Source: Pseudonocardia cypriaca
GTDB taxonomy: Bacteria; Actinomycetota; Actinomycetes; Mycobacteriales; Pseudonocardiaceae
DNA length: 64,000 nucleotides
Assembly (NCBI RefSeq): GCF_006717045.1
Contig: NZ_VFPH01000002.1
Coordinates: 2,790,001 to 2,854,000 of the forward strand
Direction of reading: 5' to 3'
Positions within the stretch are counted from its first letter, which is position 1. Each line of letters opens with the position of its first letter. Shown in pieces: positions 7,704-17,425 of the stretch. Made by a program: the position numbers and the translations under genes. The notes beneath the pieces were generated by a model. It saw only the letters and a program-made list of their open reading frames with translations. It did not search any database and was not told the DNA's origin.

Positions 7704-8621
7704 GTGCTGGACATCGCACGGATCAGCAAGCGGTTCGGGACGCGGCAGGCGCTCGACGACGTCTCGTTCACCGTCGAGCCGGGCGAGGTCTTCGGGTTCG
7801 TCGGCAGCAACGGCGCCGGTAAGACCACGACGATGCGCATCGTGCTCGGGGTGCTCACCGCCGACGCGGGCGACGTGCGGTGGAAGGGCCGCGCCGTGGA
7901 CGCCGACCTCCGCCGACGCATCGGCTACATGCCCGAGGAGCGGGGGCTCTACCCCCGCATGCGGGTCGGTGACCAGCTGCGCTATCTGGCCCGGCTGCAC
8001 GGCCTCCCCGGAGCGCTCGCCGCAGCCGCCGTCGCGCGGTGGACGGAGCGGCTCGGCGTCGCATCCCGGCTCGGCGACGAGGTGCAGAAGCTCTCCCTCG
8101 GCAACCAGCAGCGGGTGCAGCTGTGCGCCGCGCTCGTGCACGACCCGGAGGTGCTCGTGCTCGACGAGCCGTTCTCCGGCCTCGACCCCACCGCGGTCGA
8201 GGTGATGAGCAGCGTGCTGCGCGACAAGGCCGACGCCGGCGTGCCGGTGATCTTCTCCAGCCACCAGCTCGACCTCGTGGAGCGACTGTGCGACCGGATC
8301 GGGATCATCGCCGGTGGGCGCATGGTCGCCGTGGGCAGCGTCGCCGACCTGCGGGAACGCGGCGGCGGCGCCGCCGTCATCGACGTCGAGGGGCCACCGG
8401 CCGGCTGGGCGGCCTCCCTGCCGGGCGTCGAGGTGCTCGATGACGACGGCGCCTGCCACACGCGCCTGCGCCTCGCCACCGGCACCGACGACCAGGACGT
8501 GCTGCGCGCGGCGCTCGCCGCCGGACCGGTGCACGAGTTCCGGCGGTGGCGCCCGCCGCTCACCGAGCTGTACCGCGACGTCGTGCAGGCCGGTCCGGAG
8601 CAGCCGGAGGCGGTGGCATGA
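7704..8621 (+). CDS. ABC exporter ATP-binding protein (NatA-like)
   Basis: The 305-residue ATPase has Walker A GSNGAGKTT (34-42), the variant signature LSLGNQQ (130-136) and Walker B VLDEP (152-156). The LSxGNQQ signature and the C-terminal extension of about 80 residues are typical of the NatA/DrrA export group, which moves sodium ions, drugs or lipids out of the cell. The GTG at 7704 begins the family N-terminus LDIARISKRFG. The stop overlaps the start of the permease gene by four bases (ATGA), which implies coupled translation of the two subunits. Confidence 0.9.
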   Translation: MLDIARISKRFGTRQALDDVSFTVEPGEVFGFVGSNGAGKTTTMRIVLGVLTADAGDVRWKGRAVDADLRRRIGYMPEERGLYPRMRVGDQLRYLARLHGLPGALAAAAVARWTERLGVASRLGDEVQKLSLGNQQRVQLCAALVHDPEVLVLDEPFSGLDPTAVEVMSSVLRDKADAGVPVIFSSHQLDLVERLCDRIGIIAGGRMVAVGSVADLRERGGGAAVIDVEGPPAGWAASLPGVEVLDDDGACHTRLRLATGTDDQDVLRAALAAGPVHEFRRWRPPLTELYRDVVQAGPEQPEAVA

Positions 8622-9808
8622 GCGCGCCGCTGCCCGCCAGCACCGCCGTCCTGCTCGTGGCGCGCCGCGAGCTCGGCACGCAGGTCCGCTCGCGCAGCTT
8701 CGTGATCGGGATCGTGATCACGCTCGTCTTCTTCGGTGGGATGTTCCTGCTCGGCACCTACATCAGCGGTCAGACCTCGAGCCACGCGCTCGGGATCACT
8801 CCGCAGGCCGAGCGCATCCGGCCGGTTCTCGAGCAGACCGCACACCTGCAGGGCGCCGAGCTCGCCGTCCGCGAGGTCGACGACGCCGCGGGCCGCGCGC
8901 TGGTGCGCAGCGGCGGCCTCGACGCCCTGCTCACGGGCGCGCCCGGCGCGTACGAGCTGGTCGGCCTCGACTCCGTCGACGGGAGCCTGCAGGCGATCGT
9001 GCAGGACGCGGTCGAGCAGCAGGCGGTCTCCGCCGCGCTCACGGGCGCCGGTGTCGACCTCACGCAGTTCGCGAACGCCTCCGCGCTCGCCGTCAGCACG
9101 CTGGAACCGGCCGACACCGGGAACGGGCAGCGGCTCGCGGTCGCCTTCGTCGGCACGCTCCTGCTGTTCTTCTCGATCAGCCAGTACGGCAGCCTGGTGG
9201 CAACCGGCGTGGTCGAGGAGAAGCAGAGCCGGGTGGTGGAGCTGCTGCTCGCCACGATCACGCCGTGGCAGCTGCTGGCCGGCAAGGTCCTCGGGCTCGG
9301 CGCGGTGGGCCTGCTCCAGCTGGTGATCCTCAGCGCGATCGCGGGTGTGGGCGCGGCCGCCGCCGGGCTGCTGGTGCTGCCGGGCGCCGCGCTCGGCATG
9401 TTCGCGATGGTCGTGCTCTGGTACCTGCTCGGCTTCTTCCTCTACGCCTCGCTGTACGCCGCCGTCGGCTCCACGGTGTCGCGGCAGGAGGAGCTGCAGT
9501 CGGTGGTGGCGCCGATGATCTTCCTGCTGCTGATCCCGTTCGTCCTCACCCTGAACCTGCTGCCGAGCGACCCGCGCAACGGCCTCGCCACCGTGCTGTC
9601 GTTCGTGCCGTTCTTCTCCCAGACCGTCATGCCGGCGCGCTACGCCCTCGGCGTGGCCCCGCTGTGGGAGGTGCTGGTGGCGGCGGGGCTCGCCGCGGCC
9701 GCCATCGTGGTGGTCGTGCGGGTCGCCGGGCGCGTGTACCGGAACTCGGTACTGCGCACCGGCGCCCGCGTCAGCCTCCGCGAGGCGCTGGCCGGCAAGC
9801 CGTCCTGA
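8618..9808 (+). CDS. ABC-2 type exporter permease (NatB-like)
   Basis: This membrane partner of the preceding ATPase has 396 residues. It has one N-terminal helix (FVIGIVITLVFFGGMFLLG), a soluble extracytoplasmic domain of roughly 140 residues, and then five or six helices from about residue 165 onward. The segment VEEKQSRVVELLLATITPWQLLAGK marks the NatB/YhaP branch of ABC-2 permeases. Proteins of this type export Na+ or act in envelope stress; which applies here is not visible. The start codon ATG lies inside the stop of the ATPase gene. Confidence 0.88.
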   Translation: MSAPLPASTAVLLVARRELGTQVRSRSFVIGIVITLVFFGGMFLLGTYISGQTSSHALGITPQAERIRPVLEQTAHLQGAELAVREVDDAAGRALVRSGGLDALLTGAPGAYELVGLDSVDGSLQAIVQDAVEQQAVSAALTGAGVDLTQFANASALAVSTLEPADTGNGQRLAVAFVGTLLLFFSISQYGSLVATGVVEEKQSRVVELLLATITPWQLLAGKVLGLGAVGLLQLVILSAIAGVGAAAAGLLVLPGAALGMFAMVVLWYLLGFFLYASLYAAVGSTVSRQEELQSVVAPMIFLLLIPFVLTLNLLPSDPRNGLATVLSFVPFFSQTVMPARYALGVAPLWEVLVAAGLAAAAIVVVVRVAGRVYRNSVLRTGARVSLREALAGKPS

Positions 9809-10048
9809 TCAGGGCGTCGGCGCCGGACGCGGCCGCGGCGACGGGCGACGGGGCGCGGCTTCGTCAGCGGGCTGCGCAGCAGGCGCGACCGCCCCGGTGT
9901 CCGCCGGCCGGGGCGGCGGCCATCCCGTGCCGATGTCCGCACGGGCCGCCCGCCTCGAGCGGACCACCCACACCCCGATCGCCAGCAACACGGCGAGCAC
10001 CAGCCAGCGGCCACGACGACCCCTGTGCCTCTCGACGTTCTCCGCCAT
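9809..10048 (-). CDS. Small single-pass membrane protein, unknown
   Basis: This gene encodes 79 residues that I do not recognise. The N-terminus is basic (RHRGRRGR), followed by one hydrophobic helix WLVLAVLLAIGVWVV and then a Pro/Ala/Arg-rich tail that looks disordered. The layout suggests a bitopic inner-membrane protein. The ATG at 10048 has a GGGTGAAGG ribosome-binding sequence 4 bp upstream, which supports it as a real gene. Its stop begins at the base after the NatB-like permease stop, so the two genes converge with no gap. It follows gltA on the same strand by 83 bp. Confidence 0.6.
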   Translation of the reverse strand: MAENVERHRGRRGRWLVLAVLLAIGVWVVRSRRAARADIGTGWPPPRPADTGAVAPAAQPADEAAPRRPSPRPRPAPTP

Positions 10049-10131
10049 CGACCTTCACCCTTCCGCCGGACGCGCCCGAAGGGTAAGCCGTTCGGCCGGG
10101 ATCCGCGTCACGCCCCGCCGCCCGTTTCCGC

Positions 10132-11433
<1,302 letters not shown>

Positions 11434-11538
11434 GTGGAGGTTCCCTCACACTCATGTTTTGCGTGGTTGGCCGCAACGCTAGTGCTCCGGATCGGGGTTG
11501 CGCCCGTCCTGGCGCTGACGCGTTCATCACGAGTGATC

Positions 11539-12882
11539 TCACACGGCGTGCGCAGGGCGGTACCGCCAGAACGCGGGGAACATCGCCGCCACGACCACGG
11601 CACCGACGATCACGAGGACGCCGCCGACCGACGCCGACATCCCCGGGCCCCACCAGTCGGCCGCAGGCCCGTGCCACATGTCGGCGATCCGAGGGCCGCC
11701 GACCACGACCACCGCGAAAACGCCCTGCATGCGCCCGCGCATCTCGTCGGTTGCCACCGACTGCAACATGGACATGCGGAAGACACCGCTCACCATGTCG
11801 CCCGCCCCCGCGATCGCGAGGAAGATCACTGCGAGCCACAGCGACTGCGTGAGCCCGAAGAGCACCACGCCCAGACCCCACACGCAGATCGAGAGGGTGA
11901 CCGCCACCCCCTGGCGGCGGATCGAGTTGAGGCGGCCGGAGAACAGCGCCGAGACGACCATCCCCGCCGGGATCGCGGCGAACAGCAGCCCGAGCGCGAG
12001 CCCACCCCCCGGCGGGTCGCCGTACACGGTGTGCGCGAGCTCCGGGAACACGACGCGCGGCATGCCGAACGCCATCGCGACGATGTCCATGAGGAACGAC
12101 ACCAGCAGCACGGCGTGCAGCGCGGCGTACCGGAAGCCCGCGGCGATCTCCCGCAGGCCGGCCCGCCTGCGCTCGCCCCCCGTCTCGGGCGGGACCGGCG
12201 GCAGCTTCCAGGTGGCCCACAGCGTGGCGAGCAGCGCCACCGCGTCGAGCAGGTAGAGGGTCGGGAGCCCCACCACCGGGATCAGGACGCCCGCGAGCAG
12301 CGGCCCCGCGATCGCGCCCGTCTGGTAGACGGTCATGTTCAGCGTGTTCGCGGCGGGGAGCAGATCGGCGGGCAGCAGCCGCGGGATCACGGCGTTGCGG
12401 GCGGGCTGGTTGACCGCGAGGAACGCCGTCTGCACGGCGAACAACACCAGCACCAGCCACACCCCGCCGACGCCGCTCGCCGCCGTGACCCACAGCGCCA
12501 GCGACGACAGCGCGATGCCCGCCCCGCTGATCAGCAGCAGCGTGCGCCGGTCCATGGCGTCCGCGATCGCGCCGCCCCACAGCCCGAACACGACCAGCGG
12601 CACGAGCCCGAAGAGGCCCGTCAACCCGACGTACGCCGACGACCCCGTCAGCTCGTAGATCTGCGCGGGCACCGCGACGACGGACAGCTGCGCACCGACG
12701 ACCGTGACTATGCCGGCGGTCCACAGCCTCCGGTAGGCCGGCGTGCGCAGGGGCCGGGTGTCGGCGAGCACGCCGCGCACGGCCCGCGCCATCCGCCGGG
12801 TGGCGGGCTCGGTGCGCGCGGTGGGGGCGTCCGGGCCGGCGGTGATCGGCTTCGTTGGCCCATCCGGACCGGACGTTGTCAT
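11539..12882 (-). CDS. MFS efflux transporter (EntS/MefA-like, MFS_3)
   Basis: The 447-residue protein has a 45-residue hydrophilic N-terminus and about twelve membrane helices. The sequences FLAVNQPARNAVIPRLLP and MTVYQTGAIAGPLLAG are typical of the MFS_3 group that includes EntS (enterobactin export) and macrolide pumps. Another family sign is DEMRGRMQGVFAVVV in the second half. The cargo is unknown. The ATG at 12882 sits inside a perfect inverted repeat (12875-12890), so translation or transcription may be controlled there. The gene lies upstream of gltA on the same strand with a gap of 105 bp. Confidence 0.85.
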   Translation of the reverse strand: MTTSGPDGPTKPITAGPDAPTARTEPATRRMARAVRGVLADTRPLRTPAYRRLWTAGIVTVVGAQLSVVAVPAQIYELTGSSAYVGLTGLFGLVPLVVFGLWGGAIADAMDRRTLLLISGAGIALSSLALWVTAASGVGGVWLVLVLFAVQTAFLAVNQPARNAVIPRLLPADLLPAANTLNMTVYQTGAIAGPLLAGVLIPVVGLPTLYLLDAVALLATLWATWKLPPVPPETGGERRRAGLREIAAGFRYAALHAVLLVSFLMDIVAMAFGMPRVVFPELAHTVYGDPPGGGLALGLLFAAIPAGMVVSALFSGRLNSIRRQGVAVTLSICVWGLGVVLFGLTQSLWLAVIFLAIAGAGDMVSGVFRMSMLQSVATDEMRGRMQGVFAVVVVGGPRIADMWHGPAADWWGPGMSASVGGVLVIVGAVVVAAMFPAFWRYRPAHAV

Positions 12883-12890
12883 ACGACAAC
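12875..12890. promoter_or_regulatory. Palindrome over the MFS start codon
   Basis: GTTGTC (12875-12880) and GACAAC (12885-12890) form a perfect inverted repeat around ATAC. The gene reads on the minus strand from 12882, so the start codon is inside the left arm. A dimeric repressor bound here would block a promoter or an early leaderless start. No matching known consensus comes to mind. Confidence 0.4.
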
Positions 12891-12981
12891 GACTACCACC
12901 ACCTTGCGCCCGAGCGCGCGCCGGTTCCCGCGCGAGTGCCCGGCTTCACCCCGGAATCCGGCGAATCACCCGCACTCAGAC

Positions 12982-13090
12982 CGCGACTCGCATACATCCA
13001 GACCGCGACTCGCGGGTGTGGGGGCACTGCTCCCCGCGAGTCGCGGCGTGAGTGCGCGCGAGTCGCGGGCTGAGTGCGCGCGAGTTGCGG
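12982..13090. repeat. Dispersed palindromic repeat, copy A
   Basis: This element holds CGCGACTCGC (12982-12991), a TACATCCAGA spacer, then a 14-bp inverted repeat CCGCGACTCGCGGG (13003-13016) / CCCGCGAGTCGCGG (13033-13046). Further half-copies of GCGCGAGT(C/T)GCGG run to 13090, next to the pdxH stop. A clearly homologous copy is at 33343-33427. There is no coding potential that I trust. Confidence 0.85.
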
Positions 13091-13744
13091 TCAGGGGGCT
13101 AGGCGGCGGATGCGCCAGGTGCGGCTGTGGGGGTCGTGCTCGAAGCGCAGCCGGTCGTGCATTCGGTTGTGGCGGCCCTGCCAGAACTCCACCTGCTCCG
13201 GCACGATCCGCCAGCCGCCCCAGTGCGGTGGGGCGGGCACCTCCTCCGCGCCTGCGAAGCGCTGCGTGGCGGCCTCCAGCGCGTCGTCGAGCACGCGCCG
13301 GTCGCGCACCTCGACGGACTGGGCGGACGCCCACGCCCCGAGCTGCGACCCGCGCGGGCGGGTGGCCCAGTAGGCCGCGTTCTCCGCGGCAGCGACCAGT
13401 TCGACGTGGCCGCGGACGTGCACCTGCCGGTGCTGGGCGTACCAGGGGAAGGTGGCCGAGGCGTACCGCGTGGCCCGCAGCTGGTGGCTCTTGGCGGACG
13501 TGTAGTTCGTGTAGAAGACGACGCCGCGCGCGTCGAGTCCCTTGCACAGCACCGTGCGTGAGGACGGCCTACCGTCCTCGCCCGTGGTGGCCAGCACCAT
13601 CGCGTTGGGTTCGGCGACACCGTCGGTGATGGCCTCGTCCAGCCACAGCGCCAGCTGTTCGTGCCAGGTGTCGGCGAGGTCGCCCACGTCCAGCCCATCT
13701 GTGCGCGCATAGTCCACGCGCATCGTCGCCAGCTGCTCTGCCAT
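13091..13744 (-). CDS. pdxH: Pyridoxamine 5'-phosphate oxidase (PdxH)
   Basis: This FMN enzyme oxidises pyridoxamine or pyridoxine 5'-phosphate to pyridoxal 5'-phosphate, the last step of vitamin B6 synthesis and salvage. The 217 residues show the family order: PNAMVLATTGEDGRPSSRTVLCKG (FMN-binding strands), YTNYTSAKSHQL, the substrate-loop region ATRPRGSQLGAWAS, and the C-terminal GWRIVPEQVEFWQGRHNRMHDR with RIRRLAP at the end. All look intact. The ATG at 13744 is the natural start. The gene diverges from citA, and its stop abuts repeat copy A. PLP made here would serve the SerC transaminase encoded nearby, though that link is only metabolic. Confidence 0.95.
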   Translation of the reverse strand: MAEQLATMRVDYARTDGLDVGDLADTWHEQLALWLDEAITDGVAEPNAMVLATTGEDGRPSSRTVLCKGLDARGVVFYTNYTSAKSHQLRATRYASATFPWYAQHRQVHVRGHVELVAAAENAAYWATRPRGSQLGAWASAQSVEVRDRRVLDDALEAATQRFAGAEEVPAPPHWGGWRIVPEQVEFWQGRHNRMHDRLRFEHDPHSRTWRIRRLAP

Positions 13745-13890
13745 CGACGCCCTCCCCCGGGTAGCGGACCCACCACGCTATGTGCAACCACACGCGATCG
13801 ACAGCCCCGGTGACCGATGCCACCCGGTCGCCCGTTGCACCCGCTCCGATGCAGCGGCAGGGTTGCGCCAACCACGACGAGGAGGACGCG

Positions 13891-15054
13891 GTGACCACTG
13901 CGCCGACCGCACCAGGATCCGAACAGGGCGAGGAGGCGGTACCGCCGCCCCCGCCCGGCTTCCGCCCCGGCCTGGAGGGCCACGTCGCCTTCCGCACCCG
14001 CATCGCAGAACCAGACAAGGACGGCGGGTCGCTGCGCTACCGCGGCGTCGACATCGAGGACCTGGTCGGCAAGGTGACGTTCGGCAACGTATGGGCGTTG
14101 CTCGTCGACGGCCGGTTCGGGCCGGGCCTGCCGCCCGCGGAGCCGTTCCCGATCCCGGTGCACACCGGCGACGTCCGGGTGGACGTGCAGGCGGCACTCG
14201 CGATGCTCGCCCCGTACTGGGGGTACCGGCCGCTGCTGGACATCAGCGACGAGGAGGCCCGCGAGCAGCTGGCCAGGGCGTCGGTGATGGCGCTGTCGTA
14301 CGTCGCTCAGTCGGCGCGCGGGATCGGCGTTCCCGCGGTGCCGCAGTCGCGGATCGACCAGTGCTCGACGATCACCGAGCGGTTCATGACGCGCTGGCGG
14401 GGAGAGCCGGACCCGGCGCACATCACGGCCGTCGACGCGTACTGGGTGTCCGCGGCCGAGCACGGGATGAACGCCTCGACGTTCACGGCGCGGGTCATCG
14501 CCTCCACCGGCGCCGACGTCGCGGCGTCGCTCTCCGGCGCGATCGGCGCCATGTCCGGCCCGCTGCACGGCGGCGCGCCGGCGCGGGTGCTGCCGATGAT
14601 CGAGGAGGTCGAGCGCTCGGGCGACCCCGAGGGCCTGGTCAAGGGCATCCTCGACCGCAGGGAGCGCCTCATGGGCTTCGGCCACCGCGTCTACCGGGCG
14701 GAGGACCCGCGTGCCCGCGTGCTGCGCCGCACGTGCCTCGAGCTGAAGGCCCCGCGCTACGAGGCCGCCGCCGCGCTCGAGCAGGCGGCGCTCACGGAGC
14801 TGCGCTCACGCAGGCCGGACCACCCGATCGAGACGAACGTCGAGTTCTGGGCGGCCGTGATCCTCGACTTCGCCGAGGTGCCGCCGCACATGATGCCGGC
14901 GATGTTCACCAGCGCCCGCACGGCCGGCTGGTCGGCGCACATCATGGAGCAGAAGCGCGAGGCCAAACTGGTGCGCCCGGCGGGGCAGTACATCGGCCCC
15001 CGCCCGAGGCGTCCGGAGGACGTCGAGGGCTGGGACGAGATCGCCCACGCCTGA
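13891..15054 (+). CDS. citA: Citrate synthase 2 (CitA branch)
   Basis: This is a second citrate synthase of 387 residues, belonging to the actinobacterial CitA branch. It keeps GPLHGGAP and LMGFGHRVYRAEDPRA with their catalytic and oxaloacetate-binding histidines. It has AAEHGMNAST in place of the ADHEQN loop. At the position of the catalytic Asp of GltA (NVDFY) it reads NVEFW, a Glu; as far as I recall this is a trait of the branch. Relatives have citrate or 2-methylcitrate synthase activity. The GTG at 13891 is chosen for its GAGGAGG ribosome-binding site; an open frame further upstream lacks one. Confidence 0.87.
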   Translation: MTTAPTAPGSEQGEEAVPPPPPGFRPGLEGHVAFRTRIAEPDKDGGSLRYRGVDIEDLVGKVTFGNVWALLVDGRFGPGLPPAEPFPIPVHTGDVRVDVQAALAMLAPYWGYRPLLDISDEEAREQLARASVMALSYVAQSARGIGVPAVPQSRIDQCSTITERFMTRWRGEPDPAHITAVDAYWVSAAEHGMNASTFTARVIASTGADVAASLSGAIGAMSGPLHGGAPARVLPMIEEVERSGDPEGLVKGILDRRERLMGFGHRVYRAEDPRARVLRRTCLELKAPRYEAAAALEQAALTELRSRRPDHPIETNVEFWAAVILDFAEVPPHMMPAMFTSARTAGWSAHIMEQKREAKLVRPAGQYIGPRPRRPEDVEGWDEIAHA

Positions 15055-15064
15055 TCCGACCGAG

Positions 15065-15155
15065 TTCCGACGAACGGCGCTGTCGTGCCACTGAGGGCTG
15101 CCCTCAGACATGCATGGGGTCCGAACCTATCCGACCAACGCGCCGTTCGTCGGAA
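15065..15155. repeat. Inverted pair of a dispersed 16-mer, with inner hairpin
   Basis: TTCCGACGAACGGCGC (15065-15080) is repeated in inverse at 15140-15155. Between them CTGAGGG-CTG-CCCTCAG (15091-15107) forms a second hairpin. The structure sits between the converging citA and MFS genes and probably ends transcription both ways. The right arm lies inside the MFS gene and encodes part of its C-terminus (VPTNGALVG). The same 10-bp arm, TTCCGACGAA, recurs at 36487-36513. Confidence 0.85.
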
Positions 15156-16398
15156 CGCGCTTGCGCACGAGGAGCGAGAGGAAGCCCGCCACCACGCAGA
15201 TCGCGCCGCCCGCGTACCAGGCCATGTCGTAGGCGCCCAGCTCGTCGCGCACGATGCCGGCGCCGAGTGCCATGGCCGCCGCGCCCACCTGGTGCGAGGC
15301 GAACACCCACCCGAAGACGACGGGTGCGGCCGCGCCGAAGAGCTCGCGGCACAGCGCCATCGTCGGCGGGATCGTCGCGACCCAGTCCAGGCCGTAGAAC
15401 ACGATGAACGCCAGCATGTTGGCCTGGATGTCCGGCCCGAACAGCGCGGGGAGCGCCAGCAGGGACAGCCCGCGCAGCACGTAGTAGACGAGCAGCAGGT
15501 ACCGCGGGTCCACGCGATCGGTGAGCCAGCCGGATGCGATGGTGCCGGCCACGTCGAAGATCCCGACGAGGGCAAGCAGGCCGGCGGCGACCGTCTGCGG
15601 CATGCCGTGGTCGTGCGCCGCGGGGATGAAGTGCGGCTGGATCAGCCCCATCGTGGTGGCGCCGCAGATCATCATGCCTGCGGCCAGGTACCAGAAACCC
15701 TTCGTGCGGGCGGCGTCGGCGAGCGCCCGAACCGCCAGCCGGGCGGCCCCGCTGCGCACGGGGTCGACGTCGTCGGCCGCGGTGCCGCCGTAGGGCACCA
15801 CACCGAGGTCGCGGGGCCGGTCGCGCAGCAGCCACATGACGAGCGGCGCGACGGCGAGCGCCGAGATCGCGACCGCCAGCGCAGCGGGCCGCCACCCGTA
15901 CGCGTCGGCGAGCTGGGAGACGAGCGGGAGGAACACCAGCCCGCCCGCAGCACCGCCCGCGGTCAGCACGCCGGAGACGAGGCCGCGCCGTGCGACGAAC
16001 CAGCGCCCCGTCACGGTGGCCACGAGCGCCAGGGCCATCGATCCGGTGCCGAGCCCGACGAGCACGCCCCAGCAGAGGATCAGCTGCCAGCTCGCCGTCA
16101 TGAAGACGGTGAGCCCGCTCCCCGCCGCAACCACCACGAGGGCCGCCGTGACAACCCGGCGGATGCCGAAGCGCTCCATCAGCGCGGCCGCGAACGGCGC
16201 CGTGAGGCCGTAGAGCGCCATGTTGACGGCCGCGGCGAGGGAGATCGTGCTGATGGACCAATCGAACTCGTCGTGCAGCGGGTTCATCAGCACCCCGGGC
16301 ACGGCCCGGAACCCGGCGGCCCCGACGAGGGCGAGGAAGGTCACGGCGGCCACCCACCAGGCGGGATGGATGCGTCGCGAGGTCTCGAGCTGTGTCAC
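15127..16398 (-). CDS. MFS transporter (OFA/MCT-like)
   Basis: The 423-residue protein has twelve membrane helices. Its sequence (FDWSISTISLAAAVNMALYGLTAPFAA, TGRWFVARRGLVSGVLTAGGAAGGLVFLPL, and the SGWLTDRVDPRYLL loop) is typical of the oxalate/formate antiporter and monocarboxylate group. It is therefore likely to move a small organic acid, without further detail. I start at the GTG 16398 (MTQLETSRRIHPAWW). A longer reading would run into the divergent regulator gene at 16469. That regulator is the natural candidate to control this transporter. The C-terminal residues are encoded by a dispersed repeat. Confidence 0.8.
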   Translation of the reverse strand: MTQLETSRRIHPAWWVAAVTFLALVGAAGFRAVPGVLMNPLHDEFDWSISTISLAAAVNMALYGLTAPFAAALMERFGIRRVVTAALVVVAAGSGLTVFMTASWQLILCWGVLVGLGTGSMALALVATVTGRWFVARRGLVSGVLTAGGAAGGLVFLPLVSQLADAYGWRPAALAVAISALAVAPLVMWLLRDRPRDLGVVPYGGTAADDVDPVRSGAARLAVRALADAARTKGFWYLAAGMMICGATTMGLIQPHFIPAAHDHGMPQTVAAGLLALVGIFDVAGTIASGWLTDRVDPRYLLLVYYVLRGLSLLALPALFGPDIQANMLAFIVFYGLDWVATIPPTMALCRELFGAAAPVVFGWVFASHQVGAAAMALGAGIVRDELGAYDMAWYAGGAICVVAGFLSLLVRKRVPTNGALVG

Positions 16399-16468
16399 CC
16401 AGGGAGCATCGCCGCAGCGGCGACGAATCGACAGTGGCCCGACAGCCAATACGTGAAAAGATTCGGCC

Positions 16469-17425
16469 ATGGGTGAACCGCACGAGGTCGCCGTGCTCGC
16501 GCTGCCGGACGTCGTGGCGTTCGAACTGGGGCTGCCGCACAGGCTGCTCGGCACGGCCGTCGACGACACGGGACGGCGGCTCTACCGGGTGCGCGTCGCC
16601 ACGCTGGACGGCGGGCCGGTGCGGACGTCGGCCGGTTACAGCGTGCTGCCCGAGCACGACGCGTCGATCCTGCGCACCGCCGGCACGGTGATCATCCCGG
16701 GCATCTACAGCGGGTCCGCGCTGGAACGCGGCGTGCTCGAACCGGACCTCGCCGCGGCCATCGAGGGTCTCCCGGCCCGGATGGTCTCGATCTGCACCGG
16801 TGCCTTCGTCCTCGCAGCTGCCGGCCGCCTCGACGACCGCCCCGCCACCACCCATTGGATGCACGCCGACCAGTTCCAGGCGCTGTTCCCGCAGGTCAAG
16901 CTGGACCCGGACGTCCTGTACGTCGACGACGGCGACGTTCTCACGTCCGCGGGCAACGCCGCCGGCATCGACCTGTGCCTGCACATCGTGCGACGCGACC
17001 ACGGACCGGCCGTGGCCAACCGTGTGGCACGGCGCAGCGTCGTCGCGCCGTGGCGCGACGGCGGGCAGACGCAGTTCATGGAGCCGGTCCCCGACCCCGA
17101 CGGCCCCGGCACGGCACCCACCAGGGCGTGGGCCCTCGAACGGCTCCACGAGCCGCTCGGCCTCGCCGACCTCGCCACCCACGCCGCCATGAGCGTGCGG
17201 ACCTTCACGCGCCGCTTCCGCGAGGAGACCGGCATGAGCCCGGCGCGGTGGCTCAACGCACAGCGGGTCGCGGCCGCCCGGCGGCTCCTGGAGAGCACCG
17301 ACCTGCCCGTGGAACGGATCGCGGAGGAGGCGGGGTTCGGTACGACCGCGTCGCTGCGCCAGCACCTGCACGCCACCATCGGCGTGGCGCCGCTGGCGTA
17401 CCGCCGCACCTACCGCGGCGGCTGA
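16469..17425 (+). CDS. GlxA-type AraC family regulator (DJ-1/PfpI + HTH)
   Basis: The 318-residue protein joins an N-terminal DJ-1/PfpI-like domain (about 1-165, with the nucleophile-elbow sequence VSICTGAFVLAAAGRLDDRPATTHW) to a C-terminal AraC double helix-turn-helix. In the latter, LADLATHAAMSVRTFTRRFREETGMSP and VERIAEEAGFGTTASLRQHLHATIGVAP are the two recognition units. The elbow cysteine is present, but such regulators are not known to need catalysis. It probably controls the divergent OFA-like transporter 70 bp away. Its 3' end overlaps the converging membrane-protein gene by 16 bp. Confidence 0.88.
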   Translation: MGEPHEVAVLALPDVVAFELGLPHRLLGTAVDDTGRRLYRVRVATLDGGPVRTSAGYSVLPEHDASILRTAGTVIIPGIYSGSALERGVLEPDLAAAIEGLPARMVSICTGAFVLAAAGRLDDRPATTHWMHADQFQALFPQVKLDPDVLYVDDGDVLTSAGNAAGIDLCLHIVRRDHGPAVANRVARRSVVAPWRDGGQTQFMEPVPDPDGPGTAPTRAWALERLHEPLGLADLATHAAMSVRTFTRRFREETGMSPARWLNAQRVAAARRLLESTDLPVERIAEEAGFGTTASLRQHLHATIGVAPLAYRRTYRGG

